Assembly: GCF_001439735.1 (NCBI RefSeq)
Contig: NZ_JYLN01000009.1
Coordinates: 1 to 64,000 of the forward strand
DNA: 64,000 bases
Reading direction: 5' to 3'
From: Pseudomonas paralactis
GTDB lineage: Bacteria; Pseudomonadota; Gammaproteobacteria; Pseudomonadales; Pseudomonadaceae
The notes under the pieces were generated by a model that did no database searches, had not been told where the DNA came from, and saw only the letters and a program-made list of their open reading frames with translations. Shown one piece after another: positions 52,608-62,794 of the stretch. A program made the position numbers and the translations under genes. Position 1 is the stretch's first letter, and the number at the start of each line of letters is the position of its first letter.

Positions 52608-53789
52608 TTAGAGCTCTACAACAACTGCTTGGGAAGCACGGGTCGCCTTGGCCCGAGCCGCTTCAATCGACTCGTCCCGCGCCAGCGCCACGCCCATACG
52701 GCGCTGGCCATTCACTTCAGGCTTGCCAAACAGACGCAACGCCGTATCCGGCTCGCTCAACGCAGAGCCGAGGTTGGCAAACGCCGTCTGGGTCGACTGC
52801 CCTTCCACCAGGATCACCGCCGAAGCCGAAGGCCCGAACTGACGGATCAAAGGGATCGGCAGACCCAGGATGGCCCGGGCGTGCAGGGCAAACTGCGACA
52901 GGTCCTGGGAGATCAAGGTCACCAGGCCAGTGTCATGGGGGCGCGGCGACACTTCGCTGAACCACACCTGATCGCCTTTGATGAACAACTCCACACCAAA
53001 CAGACCACGACCGCCCAAGGCTTCGGTCACCGCCTTGGCGACGCGCTCGGATTCGGCCAAAGCAATCGGGCTCATGGCCTGAGGCTGCCAGGATTCCTGA
53101 TAGTCGCCCTTCTCCTGACGATGACCCACCGGAGCGCAGAACGTCGTGCCGCCGATGTGGCGTACGGTCAGCAGGGTGATTTCGTAGTCGAAATCGATAA
53201 AGCCTTCGATGATGACCCGGCCCTTGCCGGCACGACCGCCCTCTTGGGCGTAGTCCCAGGCTTTCTGCACGTCATCAGTGCTGCGCAACAGGCTCTGGCC
53301 CTTGCCCGACGAACTCATCACCGGCTTGACCACGCACGGAAAACCCAGGTCCTGGACGGCCTTGCTGTAGTCTTCGAAGGTGTCGGCGAAGTGGTACGGC
53401 GAGGTCGGCAGGTCCAGTTCTTCGGCGGCCAGGCGACGGATGCCTTCACGGTTCATGGTCAACGACGTGGCGCGGGCGGTCGGGATTACGGTAAAGCCTT
53501 CGGCCTCCAGTTCCACCAGGGTGGCGGTGGCGATGGCTTCGATTTCCGGCACGATAAAGTGCGGCTTCTCCGCCTCGATGACCGCACGCAGCGCTGCGCC
53601 GTCGAGCATGTTGATCACATGGCTACGGTGCGCCACCTGCATGGCCGGCGCGTTGGCGTAGCGATCCACGGCAATCACTTCAACGCCCAGGCGCTGCAGT
53701 TCGATCACTACTTCCTTGCCCAGCTCACCGCAGCCACACAGCAAAACGCGGGTCGCGGTTGGCGACAATGGAGTTCCGATTCGGGTCAT
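52608..53789 (-). CDS. purT: Formate-dependent GAR transformylase PurT
   Basis: A 393-residue ATP-grasp enzyme starting LSPTATRVLLCGCGELGKEV, with the preATP-grasp domain, ATP-grasp motifs PCVVKPVMSSSGKGQSLL and VWFSEVSPRPHDTG. It makes formyl-GAR from GAR, formate and ATP, an alternative to PurN in purine synthesis. GAGGACCTGAG precedes the ATG. A palindrome (TTTACATGAACTGTAAA) lies 46 bp upstream. Confidence 0.98.
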   Translation of the reverse strand: MTRIGTPLSPTATRVLLCGCGELGKEVVIELQRLGVEVIAVDRYANAPAMQVAHRSHVINMLDGAALRAVIEAEKPHFIVPEIEAIATATLVELEAEGFTVIPTARATSLTMNREGIRRLAAEELDLPTSPYHFADTFEDYSKAVQDLGFPCVVKPVMSSSGKGQSLLRSTDDVQKAWDYAQEGGRAGKGRVIIEGFIDFDYEITLLTVRHIGGTTFCAPVGHRQEKGDYQESWQPQAMSPIALAESERVAKAVTEALGGRGLFGVELFIKGDQVWFSEVSPRPHDTGLVTLISQDLSQFALHARAILGLPIPLIRQFGPSASAVILVEGQSTQTAFANLGSALSEPDTALRLFGKPEVNGQRRMGVALARDESIEAARAKATRASQAVVVEL

Positions 53790-53834
53790 CTCAGGTCCTC
53801 AGGGGAGCGGATCATGGGGGAGAAAGGCCGGCAT

Positions 53835-53851
53835 TTTACATGAACTGTAAA
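53835..53851. promoter_or_regulatory. Short palindrome upstream of purT
   Basis: TTTACA-TGAAC-TGTAAA is a perfect 6-bp inverted repeat between purT and the VUT gene. It could be an operator for purT or a weak terminator for the upstream minus-strand gene; no regulator is identified. Confidence 0.3.
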
Positions 53852-53859
53852 AATTGGCC

Positions 53860-54327
53860 TCAGTTGGCGACAGCCCGCCGGCGAATGCGCCAGGCCATGA
53901 TCAACCACACCACGGTGACACCGGCGAATTTGGACACCAACGCCGTGCCCGCTACCGCTGGTGTGAGCGCACCGATCAAACCGAAGAAAATAAAGGTATC
54001 GAGGGGAATGCTCAGCGCCGAACTTATCCACAGGCGGTCATGTAGCGGGCGCTTGGTGATGCTGAACACCAGCCAGTCGATACACTCGGACACCGCAAAC
54101 GCCGTGGCACTGGCCAGGGCGATGGACGGGTCGGAGGTGATATAGGACAGCACCAGCGCCGCCAGCATGGCGATGATTGCGCCATGGCCGAAGCGGGTTT
54201 GCACCATGTCGCGCAGGATAAACACCAGGCCGCCCCAGGCAGACCAGATGACATCCAGGTGTGGGGCGGTAGAGAAGGCGAAGTTGATCAGCACGACGCT
54301 GCTGATGTAGGCGATCAGGAAAAGCAT
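53860..54327 (-). CDS. VUT (YhhQ) family queuosine-precursor transporter
   Basis: A 155-residue membrane protein with about five transmembrane segments starting MLFLIAYISSVVLINFAFS. Family residues are seen in WGGLVFILRDMVQTRFGH and AFAVSECIDWLVFSI. YhhQ imports 7-cyano- or 7-aminomethyl-7-deazaguanine used for queuosine in tRNA. The ATG at 54327 fits the family start; an ATG at 54366 would add thirteen residues. Confidence 0.82.
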   Translation of the reverse strand: MLFLIAYISSVVLINFAFSTAPHLDVIWSAWGGLVFILRDMVQTRFGHGAIIAMLAALVLSYITSDPSIALASATAFAVSECIDWLVFSITKRPLHDRLWISSALSIPLDTFIFFGLIGALTPAVAGTALVSKFAGVTVVWLIMAWRIRRRAVAN

Positions 54328-54394
54328 GGGGATGGACCTGTGGGTAATGCCGCACAGGGTACACAATTACAGGGTTGTCGTCTGGCAGGGCCTC

Positions 54395-54465
54395 ATCGCA
54401 GGCAAGCCAGCTCCCACATTTGAACGCATTCACACATCAAGGGTGGGAGCTGGCTTGCCTGCGAT
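54395..54465. repeat. REPIN (GGGAGCTGGCTTGCCTGC family)
   Basis: ATCGCAGGCAAGCCAGCTCC faces its inverse GGGAGCTGGCTTGCCTGCGAT across about 30 bp, just beyond the DUF1289 stop. Confidence 0.88.
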
Positions 54466-54474
54466 GGTGGCCTG

Positions 54475-54686
54475 TCAGGCGCCAGATTTCCCAGGGGTCA
54501 TCCACATCATCCCACTGGCCACCGCCCGCTCATGGCACAACCCCAGCACCACCCGGCGCTCGGCGTTGTCCATGCGGCTCCAGCGCGTGATTTCATCTAC
54601 ATTGCGCTGGCAGCCGGTGCAGATATCGTCGTCATCCAGCGCGCAAATACTCACGCACGGCGAGGCAACAGGCCGTTCAACCGTAC

Positions 54687-54690
<4 letters not shown>
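54475..54690 (-). CDS. DUF1289 small cysteine-motif protein
   Basis: A 71-residue protein with the family pattern CVSICALDDDDICTGCQRNVDEI and WSRMD, where Cys-x3-Cys and Cys-x2-Cys probably bind a metal. Function is unknown. Its ATG overlaps the stop of the carbonic-anhydrase gene (ATGA), so they are co-translated. Confidence 0.88.
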
Positions 54691-55211
<521 letters not shown>

Positions 55212-55246
55212 GGTTTTCCCTCACGGCTTGCCATTCATGCGATGGC

Positions 55247-55849
55247 TTAGATATTGATAAAACTTTTGGGCGGCTGGTGCAGGCTGATCTTGGCATCGTC
55301 GTAGAGCAGGTTGATCAGCTCGACAATCATGATCGCCGTCAGCCCCCAGATCTTGTATTCGCCGAACCTGTAGCTTGGCACATACCAACTGCGGCCCTGG
55401 TAATCGATGCGGTGGGTATGTTCGCGCGGGTCCTGGCGGAAAAACTCCAGGGGCACACTGAAGACAGCGGCAATTTCGGCGTCGTTGGCCAGGTATTCGA
55501 CGTAATCGGGGATCACGCCTACATAGGGGGTTACGCGGATGCCGTGCAGGGAAATCAGCGGGCTCAACGGGCCGATGACTTCAACCAGCCCAGGCGGCAG
55601 GCCGATTTCTTCTTCGGCTTCGCGCAAGGCGGTAAAGATCAGGTCCGGGTCTTCAGGGTCGCGGCGCCCGCCGGGAAAGGCCACTTCGCCACCGTGGGTC
55701 GACAGGCCGCTGGCGCGCAGGGTCAGGATCAGCTCGGGTTCGTCACTGCGGGTAATCGGCACCAGCACCGCCGCCTCGGGGAAACGCCCGTCGGTTTCCA
55801 GGGTGTGGGGGGTGTGATTGCTTACCCGGCGAAGTAGCTCGTCCAGCAT
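55247..55849 (-). CDS. NUDIX CoA pyrophosphatase (NudL-like)
   Basis: A 200-residue NUDIX protein. The box reads FPGGRRDPEDPDLIF, then ALREAEEEIGL, with the metal-binding EAEEE, preceded by LTLRASGLSTHGGEVA, the NudL-like motif seen in CoA pyrophosphatases. It probably cleaves CoA to phosphopantetheine and 3',5'-ADP. It is divergent from the second NUDIX gene, 147 bp away. Confidence 0.87.
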   Translation of the reverse strand: MLDELLRRVSNHTPHTLETDGRFPEAAVLVPITRSDEPELILTLRASGLSTHGGEVAFPGGRRDPEDPDLIFTALREAEEEIGLPPGLVEVIGPLSPLISLHGIRVTPYVGVIPDYVEYLANDAEIAAVFSVPLEFFRQDPREHTHRIDYQGRSWYVPSYRFGEYKIWGLTAIMIVELINLLYDDAKISLHQPPKSFINI

Positions 55850-55996
55850 GAGTCATCTCGGTCTGTTGGCTACCTTGCATCATGCACCAAAGCGTGCGAG
55901 CGCCCAACCCCAAAACCGCAGGGCTGTCGCGAAACGACAACTTGCAGGAACGCCCGGCACCGAGCCAAGATGTGCCCATTGTCCAGGAACCCCAGC

Positions 55997-56545
55997 ATGA
56001 ATTTCTGCAGCCAGTGCGGCAAACCGGTGACCCAACGCATTCCCGAAGGCGACGCACGCCTGCGTTATGTATGCGACCACTGCTCGACCATTCATTACCA
56101 GAACCCCAATATCGTCGCCGGTACCGTGCCGGTGTGGGGCGACCAAGTGCTGCTGTGCCGCCGCGCCATCGAGCCACGCCTGGGTTACTGGACCCTGCCC
56201 GCAGGCTTTATGGAAAACGGCGAAACCGTCGAGCAGGCGGCCATGCGTGAAACCCTGGAAGAAGCCTGCGCCCGCGTGCGCAACCTGAGCCTCTATACCC
56301 TGATCAATGTGCCGCACATCAGCCAGGTGCATATCTTCTACCGCGCAGAACTGATCGACCTGGACTTTGCCGCTGGCCAGGAAAGCCTGGAAGTGAAGCT
56401 GTTCGACGAAGCCGATATCCCTTGGTCCGAGCTGGCTTTCCGCACGGTCGGGCGTACCTTAGAATGCTTTTTCGCTGACCGTCGCCAACAGGCGTACCCG
56501 GTACGTAGCGAATCTGTGCCACCGCTGTCCAAGCCCGCCCAATAA
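55997..56545 (+). CDS. NUDIX hydrolase with zinc ribbon
   Basis: A 182-residue protein: a C4 zinc ribbon (FCSQCGKPV and YVCDHCSTIHYQNP), then a NUDIX box LPAGFMENGETVEQ-AAMRETLEEACA. It resembles proteins that act on ADP-ribose, NADH or related nucleotides; substrate unknown. The ATG at 55997 has AGGA upstream. The L,D-transpeptidase-like gene follows 37 bp later. Confidence 0.87.
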   Translation: MNFCSQCGKPVTQRIPEGDARLRYVCDHCSTIHYQNPNIVAGTVPVWGDQVLLCRRAIEPRLGYWTLPAGFMENGETVEQAAMRETLEEACARVRNLSLYTLINVPHISQVHIFYRAELIDLDFAAGQESLEVKLFDEADIPWSELAFRTVGRTLECFFADRRQQAYPVRSESVPPLSKPAQ

Positions 56546-56582
56546 CAAGCCGGCCGATCGTCGCCAAAGGGATACCGTTTCA

Positions 56583-57086
56583 ATGCGTTGGTTGCTTGCT
56601 CTGATCTGCCTGTCGTTCGCCACGCTGTCCCCGGCCGCCACGGTGCAAACCCTTGGCGGTAAAACGGTCGAGAAAGTCCTGGTGCTCAAGTCCGCCCACC
56701 AATTGCAACTGATCAACGACGGCAAACCGTTCAAGACCTACCGCATTTCCCTGGGCAAGAACCCCAAGGGCCACAAGCTGATCGAAGGCGACCGCCGCAC
56801 ACCCGAAGGCCTCTACTGGATCGACTGGCGCAAGACCAGCGACCGCTTCAACCTGGCCATGCACATTTCCTACCCCAACATCAGCGACGCCGCCCGCGCC
56901 CGCCGCGAAGGCGTAAAGCCGGGCAGCATGATCATGATCCACGGCACCCCCGACACCGAAGACTACCCGGAACAGTGGTTTCACACCCTGGACTGGACCG
57001 ACGGCTGCATCGGCATGCGTAACGTGGACATGCGCGAAGTGTGGAGTCTGGTCAAAGACGGCACCCTGATCGAGATTCGGCCGTAA
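56583..57086 (+). CDS. L,D-transpeptidase-family protein (YkuD fold)
   Basis: A 167-residue exported protein (signal MRWLLALICLSFATLSPAA) with the YkuD fold: IHGTPDTEDYPEQW and a catalytic cysteine in DWTDGCIGMRN. The usual SHGC reads TDGC, so the histidine next to the Cys is missing, as I recall for the YafK/DpaA subgroup, which cleaves the lipoprotein from peptidoglycan rather than crosslinking. It could act on cell wall; substrate unproven. Confidence 0.85.
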   Translation: MRWLLALICLSFATLSPAATVQTLGGKTVEKVLVLKSAHQLQLINDGKPFKTYRISLGKNPKGHKLIEGDRRTPEGLYWIDWRKTSDRFNLAMHISYPNISDAARARREGVKPGSMIMIHGTPDTEDYPEQWFHTLDWTDGCIGMRNVDMREVWSLVKDGTLIEIRP

Positions 57087-57201
57087 TCACGCGCCGTTCG
57101 TAAAATAATTCGAAAATAATTCCTGCCCCAGGCAGCGCCTGCCGGTGAATACCAGTTCACCGCGCGGGACCCTGCACTTGTGCGCGCAATAAAGACCTCT
57201 C

Positions 57202-57293
57202 TAATACCACTTAATACAAAGCCCCATTAAAGCGCCCTGAAACCGGGATTCGCACCGTTTTAGTAGCATTGACATGGTATTTAAGTGGTATTA
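57202..57293 (+). promoter_or_regulatory. Paired inverted operators and promoter of the nag operon
   Basis: TAATACCACTTAATAC (57202-57217) recurs inverted at 57277-57293 (GTATTTAAGTGGTATTA). The second copy overlaps a TTGACA at 57269-57274 and the expected -10 region, about 17 bp on. The gap is 59 bp. GntR/NagR-family regulators bind such TGGTATT sites, so the regulator after it may act on its own promoter. Confidence 0.6.
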
Positions 57294-57348
57294 GTTTTCG
57301 GCCATTACCGGGCGACAACATTCCAATAACGCATCGGAAACCTGACAG

Positions 57349-58095
57349 ATGAATCCCATCCTGGCCCTGCGCCCCGACGATAAGCAGTCCACGCCGCTGT
57401 ACCTGCAACTGGCTCGCAGCCTTGAAGCCGCGATCCATGCCGGCCAGTGGAAGTCCGAACAAGCCTTGCCTTCGGAACGCGCCCTCAGCGAGCAGTTGAG
57501 CATCTCGCGGGTCACCGCCCGTAAAGCGCTGGAAGTGTTGCTGGCCCAAGGCCTGATCCGTCGCAGCCAAGGCTCCGGCACCTTTATCACGCCGCGTCTG
57601 GAACAACCTTTGTCGCGCCTGTCGGGGTTCAGCGAAATGCTGCGGCTCAAGGGGTTTGTGCCCACGTCCCAGTGGCTGGAGCGCGACATCACCCCGCCAA
57701 CCCACGAAGAGCTGATCCGCCTGGGCCTGTCGCCCACCGACAAAGTGGCGCGCCTCAAGCGCCTGCGCAAAGCCGATGACACGGTGATGGCGATTGAAAT
57801 GACCGCCATGCCGGCCTCGGTGTTGCCTCATCCCCAGGCCATCGGCAATTCGTTGTACGAATACCTGGAGAGCATCGGCAAGCCCATCGTGCGCGCCTTG
57901 CAGCATATCCAGGCGATCAATGCCTCGGACGAGTTCGCCGCGCTGGTCGGCATCGCCCCCGGCACCGCCATGCTACTGATGACCCGCGTGGGCTACACCG
58001 CCGACAACACGCCGATTGAGATCACCGACACCTATTGCCGCAACGACTACTACGACTTCGTCGCAGAGCTGCGCCGCCATGACTACTCCGCCTGA
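57349..58095 (+). CDS. GntR-family regulator of the N-acetylglucosamine operon (NagR-like)
   Basis: A 248-residue GntR/HutC-type repressor: winged HTH (SERALSEQLSISRVTARKALEVL) and a UTRA ligand domain (PLSRLSGFSEMLRLKG, LLMTRVGYTADNTPIEITDTYC). It probably senses GlcNAc-6-phosphate or GlcN-6-phosphate. It lies first in the nag operon, with two inverted operator copies upstream, and nagA starts 22 bp later. Confidence 0.9.
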   Translation: MNPILALRPDDKQSTPLYLQLARSLEAAIHAGQWKSEQALPSERALSEQLSISRVTARKALEVLLAQGLIRRSQGSGTFITPRLEQPLSRLSGFSEMLRLKGFVPTSQWLERDITPPTHEELIRLGLSPTDKVARLKRLRKADDTVMAIEMTAMPASVLPHPQAIGNSLYEYLESIGKPIVRALQHIQAINASDEFAALVGIAPGTAMLLMTRVGYTADNTPIEITDTYCRNDYYDFVAELRRHDYSA

Positions 58096-58117
58096 AGGCG
58101 AACTTAGAGAACTGCCC

Positions 58118-59204
<1,087 letters not shown>

Positions 59205-59224
<20 letters not shown>

Positions 59225-60227
59225 AGAGGCCCTGGCCTCCTGCGACGCCGTCGCGGCCCAACTGCAACGCCTGGACCCGATGCTGGAAGAAATCGCCGGG
59301 CGCCTGCGCCGCCAGCCGCCGCAAGTGGCGATGACCATCGCCCGCGGCAGCTCGGACCATGCCGCCAGCTACTTCGCCTATCTGGCCATGCAGCATGTGG
59401 GCATCCCGGTGGCGTCGTTGCCGATGTCGGTAGTGACCCTGTTGCAGGCGCCGATGAAGGTCAGCGGCCAAGTGGCATTCGGGTTCTCCCAATCGGGGCA
59501 GAGCCCGGATCTGGTCAACAGCCTGCGCCTGTTGCGCAAGCGGGGTGCCTTGAGCATCTCAATGGTCAATGCCGAAGACTCGCCGCTGGAAGCCGCCTGC
59601 GAGTTCCACGTGCCGCTGTGCGCCGGGCCGGAACTCAGCGTGGCCGCCACCAAGAGTTTTATCGCCACCCTCAGCGCCAGTGCACAGTTGATCGCCCACT
59701 GGAACCAGGAAACCGACCTATTGCAAGCCTGCCAGGCTCTGCCCGATGGCCTGCGTGACGCCGCCAGACAGGATTGGCGCCTGGCCGTCGACGCCCTCAA
59801 AGGCAGCCAGCGCTTGATGGTGATCGGTCGTGGCGCCGGGTTTGCCATCGCTCAGGAAGCCGCGCTCAAGCTCAAGGAAACCTCGGCGATCCAGGCCGAA
59901 GCCTTTAGCAGCGCCGAAGTGCGCCATGGCCCGATGGCGCTGATTGACGAGAACTACCCCCTGCTGGTATTCGCCCCACGTGGTGCCGAGCAGGCCGGCC
60001 TGTTGAGCCTGGCCGCCGATATGCGCCAACGCGGCGCACGCGTGCTGCTGGCCGCACCGGACGATATCGCCGAACGCGACCTGACGCTCAGCCGCGCCGA
60101 ACACCCGAGCCTGGACCCGATCCTGGCGATCCAGAGCTTCTACGTGATGGCCGCAGGCCTTGCTGAGGCACGGGGCATGGACCCGGACCAGCCGCGTCAC
60201 CTGAGCAAAGTCACCCGCACGCACTAA
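59205..60227 (+). CDS. SIS-domain glucosamine-6-phosphate deaminase (NagB-II type)
   Basis: A 340-residue double-SIS protein like the isomerase half of GlmS without the glutaminase domain: TIARGSSDHAASYFAY, SQSGQSPDLVNS, SVAATKSFIATL and LKLKETSAIQAEAFSSAEVRHGP. In nag clusters such proteins replace NagB and convert GlcN-6-phosphate to fructose-6-phosphate. The start is TTG at 59205 with GGAG six bases upstream, overlapping nagA. Confidence 0.9.
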
Positions 60228-60242
60228 AGCGGCGTTTTCCTG

Positions 60243-62768
60243 ATGAGTACCGTGCCCATGCCCAACAACAATAATCCATTGACCCTTAGCGCCCCCTTGA
60301 GTGGGCCGGTGCTGGCCCTGAACCGCGTCCCCGACGAAGTGTTCGCCAGCGGCGCCATGGGCGACGGTCTCGCTATCGACCCGCTGAACGATTGCCTGCA
60401 GGCGCCCTGCGACGGCGTGATCATCCATGTCGCCCGCACCGGGCATGCGCTAACGCTTCGCGCCGACAACGGTGCCGAAGTGTTGATGCATATCGGCATC
60501 GACACTGTTGAGCTCAATGGCGAAGGCTTTGCCTTGCTGGTGAAGGAAGGCGCACGAGTGAGCGAGGGCCAGCCGTTGGTGCAGTTTGATCTGGATCGTA
60601 TTGCGCGCCAGTGCAAGAGCTTGGTGAGCCTGATCATCCTCACCAACAGCGACCGTTTTGCGCTGACGCCTCTGGCAGTGAAAAGCGTCAAGGCCGGTGA
60701 ACCGCTGATGCAATTTGCCCCGCGTTCGGGCACCGCCGTGCAGGCAGCTGTGGATAACTCCAGCGCCGAAGCCAGCGCCAGCGTGCACATCACTCACCGT
60801 GGCGGCTTGCATGCGCGCCCTGCCGCACTGGTGCGCAAGACGGCGCAAGGTTTCAGCAGTCAATCGCAGCTGCACATCGGTGATAAATCAGCGGCGTGCG
60901 ACAGCCTGATCGGCCTGATGGGGCTGGGTATTGGCGAAGGCGACGAGGTGCGGGTGACCTGCCGTGGCACCGATTGCGAAGCCGCGTTGCAGGCGCTGGT
61001 CGCCGCGCTGTCTGTGGTGGTGCACGAAGAACATCAGGCGCCGGTCGTGGCCACGCCCCGCCGCGTGAATACCCAAGCCAATGTACTGCAAGGCGTGTGC
61101 GCGGCACCGGGCCTGGTGTGCGGGCCGTTGTTCCGCCTGACGGGCATCGAGCTGCCGCAAGACACCGGCAGCCATAACGTCGAGGAGCAACAGCAACAGC
61201 TGAATGCGGCCCTTGAGCAAGTGCGCGGTGAAATCCGCAGCACCCTGGACCACGCTCGCCAACGCAAGAACGTCGAGGAAGAAGAAATCTTCGCCGCCCA
61301 CCTCGCCCTGCTGGAAGACCCGGCGTTACTCGACGCAGCCACCGCCGCCGTCGAAAAAGGCAGCGCCGCCACCCACGCCTGGCGCGATGCGATCCAGGCC
61401 CAATGCGCCGTGCTGTTGGCGTTGGGCAAGCCGCTGTTCGCCGAGCGCGCCAACGACCTGCGCGACCTGCAACAGCGGGTATTGCGTGCGTTGCTGGGTG
61501 AAGCCTGGCATTTCGAATTGCCGGCCGGTGCGATTGTCAGCGCCCATGAACTGACGCCCTCAGACCTGCTGCAACTGAGCACGCAACAGGCCGCAGGCAT
61601 CTGCATGGCCGAAGGCGGCGCGACCTCCCATGTGGCCATTTTGGCCCGAGGCAAAGGCTTGCCCTGTGTGGTGGCGTTGGGCGATGAAGTGCTCGACGTG
61701 CCCCAAGGCCAACGGGTGGTGCTCGACGCCGCCAATGGCCGCCTGGAACTGGCCCCCAGCGAAGCGCGCCATGCCGAAGTCCACCAGATTCGCGAAACAC
61801 AAAAACTGCGTCGTAAAGAGCAGCAGGCCCAAGCCCAGCAAGCGGCGAGTACCCGCGATGGCGTGACCATCGAAATCGCCGCCAATGTCGCCTCCAGCAG
61901 CGAAGCCCAACTGGCGTTCGCAAACGGCGCCGATGGCGTCGGCCTGCTGCGCACCGAATTCCTGTTTGTCGACCGTCGCACCGCGCCGGATGAGCAGGAA
62001 CAACGCCAGGCTTATCAGGCTGTGCTAGACGCCATGGGTGACAAGTCGGTGATCATCCGCACCATCGATGTGGGCGGCGACAAGCAACTCGACTACCTGC
62101 CGCTGCCCGTCGAGGCCAACCCGGTGCTGGGCCTGCGCGGCATTCGCATGGCCCAGGTACGCCCGGAACTGCTCGACCAGCAACTGCGTGCCCTGCTGCA
62201 AGTCGCGCCGCTGGGGCGTTGCCGCATCCTGCTGCCGATGGTCAGCGAGGTGGATGAACTGCTGCAGATTCGCCAGCGCCTGGATGAACTGTGCGCCGAG
62301 TTGGGTTTGAGCCAGCGCCCCGAACTGGGGGTGATGATCGAAGTGCCCGCCGCCGCGCTGATGGCCGAAAAGCTCGCCGAGCATGCGGACTTTTTGTCCA
62401 TCGGCACCAATGACCTGTCCCAGTACACCCTCGCCATGGACCGCGACCACGCAGGCCTGGCCGCCCGTGTCGACGCGCTGCACCCGGCGTTGTTGCGGCT
62501 GATCGCCCAAACCTGCGCCGGCGCAGCCAAGCATGGCCGTTGGGTTGGCGTGTGCGGCGCGCTGGCCTCCGACCCGCTGGCCACGCCGGTACTGGTCGGC
62601 CTGGGCGTCACCGAGCTGTCGGTAAGCCCGCCGCAGATCGGAGAGATCAAGGACCGCGTTCGTCATCTGGACGCGGCGCAATGCCGGCAACTGAGCCAGG
62701 CACTGCTCGACCTGAGCAGCGCTAAAGCCGTTCGCCAAGCCTGTCAACACCACTGGCCGCTGAGCTGA
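60243..62768 (+). CDS. Fused PTS EIIA-HPr-EI phosphotransferase
   Basis: An 841-residue fusion: EIIA(Glc)-type with H83 (VLMHIGIDTVEL), HPr with H190 (GGLHARPAALV), then enzyme I with H463 (GGATSHVAILARGKG) and catalytic Cys in VGVCGALASDP. It passes phosphate from PEP to the EIICB permease after it, giving a self-contained GlcNAc PTS. It starts 15 bp after the SIS gene. Similar to nagF-type proteins. Confidence 0.95.
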   Translation: MSTVPMPNNNNPLTLSAPLSGPVLALNRVPDEVFASGAMGDGLAIDPLNDCLQAPCDGVIIHVARTGHALTLRADNGAEVLMHIGIDTVELNGEGFALLVKEGARVSEGQPLVQFDLDRIARQCKSLVSLIILTNSDRFALTPLAVKSVKAGEPLMQFAPRSGTAVQAAVDNSSAEASASVHITHRGGLHARPAALVRKTAQGFSSQSQLHIGDKSAACDSLIGLMGLGIGEGDEVRVTCRGTDCEAALQALVAALSVVVHEEHQAPVVATPRRVNTQANVLQGVCAAPGLVCGPLFRLTGIELPQDTGSHNVEEQQQQLNAALEQVRGEIRSTLDHARQRKNVEEEEIFAAHLALLEDPALLDAATAAVEKGSAATHAWRDAIQAQCAVLLALGKPLFAERANDLRDLQQRVLRALLGEAWHFELPAGAIVSAHELTPSDLLQLSTQQAAGICMAEGGATSHVAILARGKGLPCVVALGDEVLDVPQGQRVVLDAANGRLELAPSEARHAEVHQIRETQKLRRKEQQAQAQQAASTRDGVTIEIAANVASSSEAQLAFANGADGVGLLRTEFLFVDRRTAPDEQEQRQAYQAVLDAMGDKSVIIRTIDVGGDKQLDYLPLPVEANPVLGLRGIRMAQVRPELLDQQLRALLQVAPLGRCRILLPMVSEVDELLQIRQRLDELCAELGLSQRPELGVMIEVPAAALMAEKLAEHADFLSIGTNDLSQYTLAMDRDHAGLAARVDALHPALLRLIAQTCAGAAKHGRWVGVCGALASDPLATPVLVGLGVTELSVSPPQIGEIKDRVRHLDAAQCRQLSQALLDLSSAKAVRQACQHHWPLS

Positions 62769-62794
62769 AAACAACAAGAATAGGGAGACACGCC

